Positions 49,393-57,430 of a DNA stretch of 64,000 nt are shown here, piece after piece (the stretch's first letter is position 1; every line of letters starts with the position of its first letter). The translations under genes were made by a program, and so were the position numbers. The stretch is from Lentzea cavernae. Its GTDB lineage: Bacteria > Actinomycetota > Actinomycetes > Mycobacteriales > Pseudonocardiaceae. The notes beneath the pieces are model-generated. The model was not told the DNA's origin. It saw only the letters and a program-made list of their open reading frames with translations, and searched no databases. The DNA lies in NCBI RefSeq assembly GCF_014653695.1, contig NZ_BNAR01000003.1:124001-188000 (forward strand), given 5' to 3'.

Positions 49393-50761
49393 CCCGGGAC
49401 GCGTGCGCGAGGTGCAACCACTCGTCGGGCACGTGCATGTTCGAGTCCGGCCCGATCACTCCCGTCACCACGAACTGCGCCTCCGGGTACGCCTCGTGCA
49501 GCAGCCCCATGAACGGGATCGAGCCGCCGAGCGACACCGTCCGCCACGGCGCGCCGAAGATCTCCTTGCCCGCCTCGTCGAGGACGGCGGAGAGCCAAGG
49601 GGCCAGCTCAGGGGCGTTCCAGCCGTCGGCCGACTCGACGCGGGAGAGCTCCACGGTCGCGTTGTAGGGCACGTCGGTGGTGAGCTTCTCGCGCACCGCC
49701 TCCAGCGCGGCCGAGGCGGAGGCCGTCGGCGGCAGGCGGAAGGACAGCACCAACGAGGTGAACGGGCGCAGCACGTTGCCCGCGTCGTCGGGCAGGGGCA
49801 GGCCCTCGGCGCCGGTGACGGACAGGGTCGGCCGCCAGCCGGAGTTCAGGGCGAGCTCGACCTCGTCGGACGACATCGGCTGCAGGTCGCCGACGCGCGG
49901 GACCGGGTCCCACAGCGCGCCCGGCGCGGCCTCGACGGCCTCGCGGACCTCGGCCAGCCGTCCGGCCGGGATCTCGACGTGCATCTCCGGCACGAGGATC
50001 TCGCCGGTCTCCGAGTCCTCGATCCGGTCCAGGAGCTGGCGGGCGATCCGGAACGACGACGGCACGATGCCCGACGCCATGCCCGAGTGCAGGCCGCCGT
50101 CGAGCACCCGCACGGTGGCCGTGACCTGCACCAGGCCGCGCAGCGACGTCGTCAGCCACATGCGGTCGTAGTCGGAGCCGCCCGAGTCCAGGCAGACGAC
50201 GAGCGACACCTGGCCCAGGCGCTCGGAGAGGTGCTCCAGGTAAGCGGGCAGATCGGGCGAACCCGACTCCTCGCCGGTCTCCAGCAGCACGACGCACCGG
50301 GCGTGCGAACCGCCCGCCGCGCGCACGGCCTCGATCGCGGCGATTGCGGCATATCCGGAGTAACCGTCATCCGCCGCGCCACGGCCGTAGAGACGTCCGT
50401 CACGCAGGACAGGGGTCCACGGACCCAGTCCCTCGCCCCAGCCGCCCACCGGCGGCTGCTTGTCGAGATGGCCGTAGAGCAACACCGTGTCGTCGCCCGA
50501 GTTACCGGACGCGGGCACGTCCACCACCAGCAGCGGCGTGCGTCCCGCCAGTTGGACGACGTCGAGCCCGGCCCCCGGCAGGTTCCGCGAGGCGATCCAC
50601 GCCTTCACGTGGTCGATCGCGGCCGCCAACTCTCCGTGTTCTTCCCACGCGGGGTCGAACGCGGGCGAGATCGCCGGCACGGCGACGAGCTGAGACAGGC
50701 TCGGGACGATGTCGTCGTCCCAGAGCGTCCTGACGGTGCTGGTCACAACTGAGCGGTCCAC
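49343..50761 (-). CDS. M20 family metallopeptidase (dipeptidase-like)
   Basis: 472 residues. Di-zinc ligands in LYGHLDKQP, GRGAADDGYSGYAA, ETGEESGSPDL (Glu-Glu), CLDSGGSDYD and SNMHVPDEWL; the lid domain (about 190-340) is intact. This matches cytosolic M20 enzymes such as carnosinase-like dipeptidases. GTG start at 50761, with GTG 50746 as an alternative. It is divergent from the 2-oxoacid dehydrogenase operon, sharing a 355-bp region with clustered palindromes. Confidence 0.87.
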   Translation of the reverse strand: MDRSVVTSTVRTLWDDDIVPSLSQLVAVPAISPAFDPAWEEHGELAAAIDHVKAWIASRNLPGAGLDVVQLAGRTPLLVVDVPASGNSGDDTVLLYGHLDKQPPVGGWGEGLGPWTPVLRDGRLYGRGAADDGYSGYAAIAAIEAVRAAGGSHARCVVLLETGEESGSPDLPAYLEHLSERLGQVSLVVCLDSGGSDYDRMWLTTSLRGLVQVTATVRVLDGGLHSGMASGIVPSSFRIARQLLDRIEDSETGEILVPEMHVEIPAGRLAEVREAVEAAPGALWDPVPRVGDLQPMSSDEVELALNSGWRPTLSVTGAEGLPLPDDAGNVLRPFTSLVLSFRLPPTASASAALEAVREKLTTDVPYNATVELSRVESADGWNAPELAPWLSAVLDEAGKEIFGAPWRTVSLGGSIPFMGLLHEAYPEAQFVVTGVIGPDSNMHVPDEWLHLAHASRVTEAIALVLDAQAKQS

Positions 50762-50828
50762 CTCTCGATCCTGTCACGACTCCGGCTCCGCTCGCGTCCG
50801 TAGCCTCTTGTGGACGGCCTCGAGCTAA

Positions 50829-50870
50829 GTTAACGATCGGTAACCGGGACAACGTTGTCCGATAATCGGA
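50829..50870. promoter_or_regulatory. three overlapping palindromes between M20 gene and dehydrogenase operon
   Basis: GTTAACGATCGGTAAC (50829-50844, one symmetric pair mismatched), GGACAACGTTGTCC (50847-50860, perfect) and TCCGATAATCGGA (50858-50870, perfect with one central base) follow one another. They sit in the 355-bp divergent gap (50762-51116) between the peptidase and bkdA and are likely dimeric-regulator sites. The rest of the gap holds no convincing gene. Confidence 0.6.
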
Positions 50871-51116
50871 CTACAACCGTCGGAGGACAAAAGGTCGAAC
50901 TTCCGACAGTTGTCGCTGATCAGAACGTTGACTCGTGTGTTACGAAGTGGGACGGGTCTCACCAACTCGGGTGAGGCCGTGTCAGGATGTGGTCGTAAGC
51001 CACCGTCACCGTCGACGGCTGCCTCCGGCCCCACAGGGTTGGCGGCGACCGCCGACGTCGCCGCACGAGGTCGTCACGAGCGATCAGGCGGTCGGAGTAG
51101 ACAGAGGAGAAGGCGC

Positions 51117-52313
51117 ATGTCGTCCCCCGAGCAATGGACGCACCCTGAGCCGGACGCAGCGCCGGCCGCCACTGCCGCAAAACCGACAGCGGAACAGGTG
51201 ATCGCAGGCTTGCGAGCGACTGACGAGGGCGGTGCCGACCTGGTGCAGCTCCTCACCCCCGAGGGTGAGCGGGTCAGCCACCCCGACTTCGACATCGACA
51301 TCACGCCGGAGGAGCTGCGCGGTCTGTACCGCGACATGGTCCTGATCCGGCGGGTCGACCGCGAGGCGAACGCGTTGCAGCGCAAGGGCCAGCTCGGCAT
51401 CTGGGTGCCGCTGCTCGGTCAGGAGGCGGCCCAGATCGGCGCCGGCCGCGCGATGCGCCAGACGGACATGGCCTTCCCGAGCTACCGCGAGCACGGCATC
51501 GCGTGGACGCGCGGGATCAACCCGACGGAGCTGCTCGGCATCTTCCGCGGCACCGACCAGGGCACGTGGGACCCGGTCGAGAAGCGCTTCCACCCGTACA
51601 CGATCGTCATCGGCAACCAGGTCCTCAACGCGGCCGGGTACGCGATGGGCCAGAAGTTCGACGGCAAGGTCGGCGACGACGAGGGAGAAGCCACCATGTG
51701 CTTCTTCGGCGACGGCGCGACCAGCCAGGGTGACGTGCACGAGGGCTTCGTGTGGGCCGCGGTCTACGACGCGCCGCTCGTCTTCTTCTGCCAGAACAAC
51801 CAGTGGGCCATCTCCGAGCCCACCGAACGCCAGTCGCGCCTGCCGCTCTACCAGCGCGCCCGCGGCTACGGCTTCCCCGGCATCCGCGTCGACGGCAACG
51901 ACGTCCTCGCGACGCTCGCCGTCACGAAGTGGGCGCTGGACGAGTGCCGCCACGGCAACGGCCCGATCCTGATCGAGGCGTTCACCTACCGGATGGACGC
52001 GCACACCACCTCCGACGACCCGACGCGCTACCGGCTGTCGGACGAGCTCGAGATGTGGAAGCTCAAGGACCCGATCGAGCGCGTGAAGGTCTACCTGGTG
52101 CGCCAGCAGTGGGCCGACAGCGAGTTCTTCGACGGCGTCGAGGCCGACGCGGACAAGCTGGGCGAGGAGCTGCGGGAGTTCTGCACGAACATGCCCGACC
52201 CGCCCGCTGAACGGATCTTCAGCAACGTCTACGCCGAGGGGAACCCCAACCTCGAGGCTCAGCGCGACGAATTCCTCGACTACGTCTCGGGTTTTGCTGG
52301 AGGTGAGCACTGA
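51117..52313 (+). CDS. bkdA: 2-oxoacid dehydrogenase E1 alpha subunit (branched-chain type)
   Basis: 398 residues from ATG 51117, after GGAGAAGG. The thiamine-diphosphate motif begins GDGATSQGDVHEGF and ends QNNQWAIS, and the phosphorylation-loop-like YRMDAHTTSDDPTRYR matches E1alpha of branched-chain or pyruvate complexes. With E1beta and E2 downstream it decarboxylates 2-oxoacids of Val, Leu and Ile, or pyruvate, to acyl-CoA in the cytosol; branched-chain acyl-CoAs feed iso/anteiso fatty acids. The arrangement is that of the mycobacterial pdhABC/bkdABC set, which is of branched-chain type. Coupled to E1beta by TGATG. Confidence 0.92.
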   Translation: MSSPEQWTHPEPDAAPAATAAKPTAEQVIAGLRATDEGGADLVQLLTPEGERVSHPDFDIDITPEELRGLYRDMVLIRRVDREANALQRKGQLGIWVPLLGQEAAQIGAGRAMRQTDMAFPSYREHGIAWTRGINPTELLGIFRGTDQGTWDPVEKRFHPYTIVIGNQVLNAAGYAMGQKFDGKVGDDEGEATMCFFGDGATSQGDVHEGFVWAAVYDAPLVFFCQNNQWAISEPTERQSRLPLYQRARGYGFPGIRVDGNDVLATLAVTKWALDECRHGNGPILIEAFTYRMDAHTTSDDPTRYRLSDELEMWKLKDPIERVKVYLVRQQWADSEFFDGVEADADKLGEELREFCTNMPDPPAERIFSNVYAEGNPNLEAQRDEFLDYVSGFAGGEH

Positions 52314-53335
52314 TGGCTGCTCCGACCATGGACCGTTCCACGGCGGCCGCCCCGGCGTCCCCGCAGACGCTCACGATCTCCAAGGCCCTGAACATGGGCT
52401 TGCGGGCGGCCATGGAGGCCAACCCCAAGGTCATCATGATGGGCGAGGACATCGGCAAGCTCGGCGGCGTCTTCCGCATCACCGACGGTCTGCAGAAGGA
52501 CTTCGGTGAGCAGCGCGTGCTCGACACGCCGCTCGCGGAGTCCGGCATCATCGGCACCGCCGTCGGCCTCGCGATCCGCGGCTACCGCCCGGTGTGCGAG
52601 ATCCAGTTCGACGGCTTCATCTTCCCGGGCTTCGACCAGATCGTGTCGCAGGTCGCGAAGCTGCACTACCGGACGCAGGGCAAGATCAAGATGCCCATCG
52701 TGATCCGCGTGCCCTTCGGCGGCGGCATCGGTGCGGTCGAGCACCACTCGGAGTCCCCGGAGTCGTACTTCGCGCACACCGCCGGCCTCAAGGTCGTCTC
52801 GTGCTCCAACCCGGCCGACGCGTACTGGATGATCCAGCAGGCGATCGACTGCGACGATCCGGTGCTGTTCTTCGAGCCCAAGCGCCGGTACTACGAGAAG
52901 GGCGAGGTCGACACCACGACCCAGCCCGGCAAGCTCTTCGAGTCGCGCGTGCTGCGTCAGGGCACCGACGCGACGCTGGTGGCGTACGGCCCGATGGTCC
53001 GCACGTCCCTCGACGCCGCCAACGCGGCCGCCGAGGACGGCACGTCGCTCGAGGTCATCGACCTGCGCACGCTGTCGCCGCTCGACCTGGCGCCCGTGTT
53101 CGAGTCGGTGCGCCGCACCGGCCGGCTCGTCGTCGTGTCCGAGGCGCCGTCCGAGTCCTCGATCGCCAGCGAGATTGCAGCCAAGGTCCAGCAGGAGTGC
53201 TTCTACTCCTTGCAGGCTCCGGTGCTGCGGGTGACCGGTTTCGACACCCCGTACCCGCCGTCGAAGCTCGAGGAGGAGTTCCTCCCCGACCTCGACCGGG
53301 TGCTGCACGCCGTCGACCGCTCTCTCGCCTGGTAA
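52313..53335 (+). CDS. bkdB: 2-oxoacid dehydrogenase E1 beta subunit
   Basis: 340 residues. Transketolase-like pyrimidine domain: ALNMGLRAAMEANPKVIMMG and GEDIGKLGGVFRIT, RVLDTPLAESGIIGTAVGLA, and the C-terminal domain with LEVIDLRTLSPLD and VVSEAP. It binds the thiamine diphosphate with E1alpha and forms the heterotetrameric E1. Starts on the stop of bkdA (TGATG) and is followed 14 bp later by the E2 gene. No E3 gene is present in the window, so lipoamide dehydrogenase is supplied from elsewhere. Confidence 0.93.
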   Translation: MAAPTMDRSTAAAPASPQTLTISKALNMGLRAAMEANPKVIMMGEDIGKLGGVFRITDGLQKDFGEQRVLDTPLAESGIIGTAVGLAIRGYRPVCEIQFDGFIFPGFDQIVSQVAKLHYRTQGKIKMPIVIRVPFGGGIGAVEHHSESPESYFAHTAGLKVVSCSNPADAYWMIQQAIDCDDPVLFFEPKRRYYEKGEVDTTTQPGKLFESRVLRQGTDATLVAYGPMVRTSLDAANAAAEDGTSLEVIDLRTLSPLDLAPVFESVRRTGRLVVVSEAPSESSIASEIAAKVQQECFYSLQAPVLRVTGFDTPYPPSKLEEEFLPDLDRVLHAVDRSLAW

Positions 53336-53349
53336 GGGGACAACCGGAA

Positions 53350-54732
53350 ATGCCGCAGTACAAGCAATTCCCCCTGCCCGACACGGCAGAGGGGCTGACC
53401 GAGGCCGAGATCCTCACCTGGCACGTCAAGCCGGGTGACACCGTCACGGTCAACCAGATCATCGTCGAGATCGAGACGGCCAAGGCCGCCGTCGAGCTGC
53501 CGTGCCCGTGGGCAGGCGTCGTGACGGAACTGCTGGCCGAGCCCGGCCAGACCGTCGAGGTCGGCGTCCCGATCATCACGATCGACACCGACCCCGGCGG
53601 CGCGGCCGCACCCGCCGCTCCCGCTCCCGTTGCGGCAGAGGCGAACGGCACCTCGTCCGGCAAGATCGGCGAGGAGATGCCGGGCGGGCGCATCGCGACG
53701 CTCGTCGGCTACGGCCCGAAGTCCGGCACCGCGAAACGCCGCGCCCGCAAGGACTCCGGCGCACCCGCACCCGCCGCGGCCGTCGTGGCCCCGCCGGCTC
53801 CCGCGCCCGTTCCGGTCGCGGCGCCCGTGGTCCAGGCTCCGGCTCCGGTGGCTCCCGGCGGTTACGTGCCGCTGGCCAAGCCGCCGGTGCGCAAGCTCGC
53901 CAAGGACCTCGGCGTCGACCTGCACGCCCTGACGGGCTCCGGCCCCAACGGCGTGATCACCCGCGAGGACGTCGAAACCGCCGTCTCCACCCCGGCCGCT
54001 CCGGCGGCTGCGGTGTCCTCTGTGGACAACGGCACGCGCGAACGCCGGGTGCCCATCAAGGGCGTCCGCAAGGCGACCGCGCAGGCCATGGTCGACAGCG
54101 CGTTCACCGCCCCGCACGTCACCGAGTTCCTGACGGTCGACGTCACCCCGATGATGGAACTGCGCGCTCGCCTGAAGAACGCGCCGGAGTTCCGCGGCGT
54201 GAAGCTGACGCCACTGGCGTTCTGCGCCAAGGCGATCATCCTCGCGGCCCGTCGCACCCCGGACGTCAACGCCACCTGGGACGCAGCGGCCAACGAGATC
54301 GTCTACAAGGACTACGTCCACCTGGGCATCGCGGCGGCAACGCCACGAGGCCTCGTGGTCCCGAAGGTCCGAGACGCAGACCGCATGTCTCTCAAGGAAC
54401 TCGCGGTCGCACTGGACGAACTCGCCACCGTCGCCCGCGACGGCAAGACGTCCCCCGCGGACATGATGAACGGCACCATCACGATCACCAACGTCGGCGT
54501 CTTCGGCGTCGACACCGGCACGCCGATCCTCAACCCCGGCGAGTCCGCGATCCTCGCCCTCGGCGCGATCCGCGACATGCCGTGGGTAGTGGACGGCGAG
54601 ATCAAGATCCGCAAGATCTGCCAGCTCGCGCTCTCCTTCGACCACCGCGTGGTCGACGGGCAGCAGGGTTCGCAGTTCCTGGCCGACGTCGGCGCGCTGC
54701 TGGCCGAGCCGGGCATCGCGATGACGTACTGA
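53350..54732 (+). CDS. bkdC: 2-oxoacid dehydrogenase E2, dihydrolipoamide acyltransferase
   Basis: 460 residues. One lipoyl domain with Lys45 in EIETAKAAVELP, an Ala/Pro-rich linker, the E1/E3-binding domain (PPVRKLAKDLGVDLHAL to TGSGPNGVITREDVE), a second linker, and the catalytic domain ending with SFDHRVVDGQQGSQFLADV (His and Asp catalytic). It transfers the acyl group from E1 to CoA and forms the core of the complex. The single lipoyl domain and linker lengths are in the BCKDH/PDH range. A strong bidirectional terminator follows. Confidence 0.93.
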   Translation: MPQYKQFPLPDTAEGLTEAEILTWHVKPGDTVTVNQIIVEIETAKAAVELPCPWAGVVTELLAEPGQTVEVGVPIITIDTDPGGAAAPAAPAPVAAEANGTSSGKIGEEMPGGRIATLVGYGPKSGTAKRRARKDSGAPAPAAAVVAPPAPAPVPVAAPVVQAPAPVAPGGYVPLAKPPVRKLAKDLGVDLHALTGSGPNGVITREDVETAVSTPAAPAAAVSSVDNGTRERRVPIKGVRKATAQAMVDSAFTAPHVTEFLTVDVTPMMELRARLKNAPEFRGVKLTPLAFCAKAIILAARRTPDVNATWDAAANEIVYKDYVHLGIAAATPRGLVVPKVRDADRMSLKELAVALDELATVARDGKTSPADMMNGTITITNVGVFGVDTGTPILNPGESAILALGAIRDMPWVVDGEIKIRKICQLALSFDHRVVDGQQGSQFLADVGALLAEPGIAMTY

Positions 54733-54736
54733 GAAC

Positions 54737-54773
54737 AGGTCGTGGGTGTTTCCGCCGGAAACACCCACGACCT
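54737..54773. terminator. 17-bp perfect bidirectional terminator
   Basis: AGGTCGTGGGTGTTTCC (54737-54753) and GGAAACACCCACGACCT (54757-54773) pair perfectly around a 3-nt loop, between the convergent bkdC and ChW-protein genes. Confidence 0.85.
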
Positions 54774-54784
54774 CGCTCCACCGT

Positions 54785-55402
54785 CTAGTCGATCTTGCCC
54801 TCGACGGCCTCCATGCGCAGGCCCAGGCTCGCGATGCCGACGACGGTGGCCTGGCCGGCCGGCGCACACTGGTTGCCCAGCCAGCCGTAGCTCTGCATGT
54901 GGGCTTCCGCGCACGTGGTCCGGGTGCTGCTGCTGAACGAGAGCGCCTCCATCCGCAGGCCCAGGCCGACCGTGCCGATCTCCGTGTAGGTGTTGTCGTG
55001 GACGCACTTCGAAGGTTGCCAACCCTGGTTCTGAACGTGTGCCTGCACGCAGGTCACCCCACCTGTGCCCGATGGGGCGACCCGGAGCGCTTCGAGCCTG
55101 AGACCGTTGCCGGTGGTACCCGCGAAGGCCCAGTTGCCGTCGTCGTCGCACATCCAGGGCTGCCAGCCGATGTCCTGGACGTGGCCGCTGAAGCAGACAG
55201 ACGGAGTGGCGCTTTCGACCACCTCGGGCGGCAGGTCCGCGATGACGCCAGCGATGATGCCGGCCTGCCGCACCGCTTCGTCCACGGTGGTCGCCGGGCC
55301 TGACGCCTCGGCGCTCGCGGCCCCGGCCCCGGCGCCGAGCAACGCGGCGACGAGCCCGATGCAGCTGATGACGGTTTTCGATGCATGCGAAACAGAACGC
55401 AT
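54785..55402 (-). CDS. secreted protein with three ChW-type repeats
   Basis: 205 residues from ATG 55402, preceded by GGGGGAA. Sec signal (TVISCIGLVAALLGAGAGAA followed by SAEA). Three repeats of about 50 residues follow, each with GHVQDIGWQPWMC or AHVQNQGWQPSKC or AHMQSYGWLGNQC and ending in GNGLRLEALRV, GLGLRMEALSF or SLGLRMEAVEG. This is the clostridial hydrophobic-W repeat pattern, linked to cell-surface binding of proteins or sugars. The repeats appear paired with Cys residues, suggesting disulphides. No catalytic domain, so an adhesin or a carbohydrate- or wall-binding module is likely. Confidence 0.8.
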   Translation of the reverse strand: MRSVSHASKTVISCIGLVAALLGAGAGAASAEASGPATTVDEAVRQAGIIAGVIADLPPEVVESATPSVCFSGHVQDIGWQPWMCDDDGNWAFAGTTGNGLRLEALRVAPSGTGGVTCVQAHVQNQGWQPSKCVHDNTYTEIGTVGLGLRMEALSFSSSTRTTCAEAHMQSYGWLGNQCAPAGQATVVGIASLGLRMEAVEGKID

Positions 55403-55581
55403 TGATTCCCCCAGAACCAATCAGCAGGTCGGCGCACGTCGAACAGGACCTTCAGCGAAGGCCGTGAATCGATGATTGCCCCCCAGGCGATACCGACGCG
55501 ATCCACGGTTCCACAGGTCGTGCGGCTCCGTCACTAGGGCGTTCGGTCCAACTGGGTCAGCCACCCGTTCGGTTAATCAGG

Positions 55582-55612
55582 TTGACCCTCCAGCAACTGG
55601 AGACTGCACAGT
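55582..55612 (+). promoter_or_regulatory. MerR-type promoter with 19-bp spacer and operator
   Basis: TTGACC (55582-55587) is followed by a 19-bp spacer containing CTCCAG-caa-CTGGAG (55588-55602, perfect inverted repeat), then CACAGT (55607-55612). A long spacer carrying a dyad is the diagnostic layout of promoters controlled by MerR proteins. The GTG of the MerR gene lies 7 bp further, so the message is nearly leaderless and self-regulated. Confidence 0.75.
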
Positions 55613-55619
55613 AGGTCCC

Positions 55620-56540
55620 GTGACGCGCTACCAGATCGGCGAGCTGGCCAGGATGACCGGACTCACCGTCCGCACCATCAGGTTCTACTCCGACTCGGGC
55701 CTCATCCCGCCCACGGACAGGACCACCGGCGGCTACCGCACCTACGACGCCGACGCCCTGGCGAGGCTGAAGCTCGTCCGCACCCTGAGAGACCTGGGCG
55801 TGGACCTGCCGACCGCCGGCAAGGTGCTGGCCCGCGAGGTGTCGATGACCGACGTGGCGCGTGCACACGCAGATGCGATCGACGCGCAGATGAAGACGTT
55901 GCGGCTCAGGCGGGCCGTACTGCGCGCCGTCGCCAAGGGAGGGGAGATGGAACTGATGAACGAGTTGGCACGCATGTCGGACGAGGAGCGCCAGCGCATC
56001 CTCGACGACTTCTTCGAGGAGGTGTTCGGGCCCTACGAGCTGGATCCGCAGTTCGAGCAGCACATGCGCTCCGTGCGCGTCGAGCTGCCGGACGACCCGT
56101 CGACCGAGCAGCTGGAGGCGTGGGTCGAGCTCGCGAAGCTCGTGCAGGACGAGGACTTCCGCGCCGCGGTCAAGCGGATGTCCCATCAGCACGAGGAACA
56201 GCGCCGCAGCGGCGCGGACATGGGCCCGCCCGGAGACGGGCAGATGGAGGCGTTCAACTTCGCCATCGCCCAGGCCCGCGAGGCCATCGACGCCGGGATC
56301 GCGCCGGAGTCCGAAGCGGCACAAGAGGTTGTGGCCCGCGTGAACGCCAACTGGGCGGAGGCGCTCAACCTGCCGAACGACGAGAGCCTCGTGGCGAAGC
56401 TGCGCGAGCTGTCCGACTTCGCGGACCCGCGTGCCGAGCGGTACTGGGTGCTGATCGCGAAGATCAACGGCTGGCCCGCCATGCCGGACCACTCACGTGA
56501 GCGCGCCTGGCTGCGCGAAGCCGGCCAGCCGTTCGGCTAG
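55620..56540 (+). CDS. MerR-family transcriptional regulator with long C-terminal domain
   Basis: 306 residues from GTG 55620. The N-terminal winged helix reads IGELARMTGLTVRTIRFYSD then GLIPPTDRTTGGYRTYDADA, with a coiled-coil dimerisation helix (about 80-120). The remaining 180 residues are helical and acidic (EERQRILDDFFEEVFGPYEL, DFRAAVKRMSHQHEEQRRSG), resembling the TipAS-like or ligand-binding ends of drug-sensing MerR proteins, though without clear metal-binding Cys. Probably senses a small organic compound. Its own promoter carries a MerR dyad; the neighbouring small genes downstream may also be targets. Confidence 0.85.
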   Translation: MTRYQIGELARMTGLTVRTIRFYSDSGLIPPTDRTTGGYRTYDADALARLKLVRTLRDLGVDLPTAGKVLAREVSMTDVARAHADAIDAQMKTLRLRRAVLRAVAKGGEMELMNELARMSDEERQRILDDFFEEVFGPYELDPQFEQHMRSVRVELPDDPSTEQLEAWVELAKLVQDEDFRAAVKRMSHQHEEQRRSGADMGPPGDGQMEAFNFAIAQAREAIDAGIAPESEAAQEVVARVNANWAEALNLPNDESLVAKLRELSDFADPRAERYWVLIAKINGWPAMPDHSRERAWLREAGQPFG

Positions 56541-56604
56541 ACCTCCACGCACGGGAACCAGCTGGGCGCCCAGCTCGTTCCTGTAGCAACGAAGGGGGTT
56601 CGTT

Positions 56605-56931
56605 ATGTCTGCACTGTTCGAAATCCTGGGGAGCGTGTTCGGCGAAGCGTTCGGGCCGAGCGGAGAAGACCACACGCGCGGGGACGCGGACGTCTTCCTG
56701 GGCGGCGAGTGGCAGGAGGGCGAGCTGTACTTCGGACCCACCAGGCTCATCTGGGACGAGCGGATCATCTTCAGCGACGCCGAGGGCCGCGTCGAGCAGA
56801 TCGTCGACCAAGACCCGCCGCACCCGAACTTCGTGGTGCTGCACTTCCGCCGCCCGCACGACACCGTGCTGCTGGCAGTGCACCGCCGCGAGCTGCCGCG
56901 AGTGCGCACGGTCCTGAGCCTGCCCCTTTAG
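56605..56931 (+). CDS. hypothetical 108-aa acidic protein
   Basis: ATG 56605 preceded by GGGGGTT. Beta-rich with acidic patches (SGEDHTRGDADVFLGGEWQE), and a hydrophobic core FEILGSVFGEAFG at the start. No signal peptide, TM helix or known motif. It lies 64 bp after the MerR gene on the same strand and convergent with a small membrane protein (3-bp gap). No function assigned. Confidence 0.6.
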   Translation: MSALFEILGSVFGEAFGPSGEDHTRGDADVFLGGEWQEGELYFGPTRLIWDERIIFSDAEGRVEQIVDQDPPHPNFVVLHFRRPHDTVLLAVHRRELPRVRTVLSLPL

Positions 56932-56934
56932 CGG

Positions 56935-57318
56935 TTACATGTCGTTCCGGCGAAGCCCGGCGTACAGCAGCGTGCCGCCCGCGAACGAGAGGGCGAGCCC
57001 CGCCCACCCGCGCTGGTTCGCGACCGGGTCGTTCTGCAGCTGCTCGTTCAGCAACGGGATCGCGAAGAGCAAGGCACCACCGAAGAACGCGACCACTCCC
57101 ACCGCGAACGCCCACACCGGCCGGGTCATCGTCTTGACGTCGATGGCGTTGCCGACCTTCAGCCGCGTGATCAGCATGAGCGCCACGGAGATCACCACCA
57201 GCACGATGTTCGCCGCCCTCGGCAGCGCCGGGCTGCCGATCAGGAGCCCGGTCAGGATGACGCCGGCGTTGATGAAGATCACCAGGAGCGAGGCCCACTG
57301 TAATTGAGACGGTCTCAT
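56935..57318 (-). CDS. small four-TM membrane protein
   Basis: 127 residues: QWASLLVIFINAGVILTGLL, ANIVLVVISVALMLITRL, VWAFAVGVVAFFGGALLFAI and WAGLALSFAGGTLLYAGL are four helices with short loops and a positive-inside pattern. No family recognised. Divergent distance to the acyl-CoA dehydrogenase 3' end is about 110 bp. Function unknown. Confidence 0.65.
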   Translation of the reverse strand: MRPSQLQWASLLVIFINAGVILTGLLIGSPALPRAANIVLVVISVALMLITRLKVGNAIDVKTMTRPVWAFAVGVVAFFGGALLFAIPLLNEQLQNDPVANQRGWAGLALSFAGGTLLYAGLRRNDM

Positions 57319-57385
57319 GTTTTACGACCCTAGGACCACCAGGTCGTTCACCGGGCCATAACCGCTGAGGTTGATCCTTGTGCGA

Positions 57386-57418
57386 GTGGCCCGCCGGTTC
57401 AGGGGAACGGCGGGCCAC
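57386..57418 (-). terminator. 11-bp stem-loop after acyl-CoA dehydrogenase gene
   Basis: GTGGCCCGCCG (57386-57396) pairs with CGGCGGGCCAC (57408-57418), 12 bp after the stop of the dehydrogenase gene read on the minus strand. Confidence 0.7.
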
Positions 57419-57430
57419 ATCAGCAAGGCG

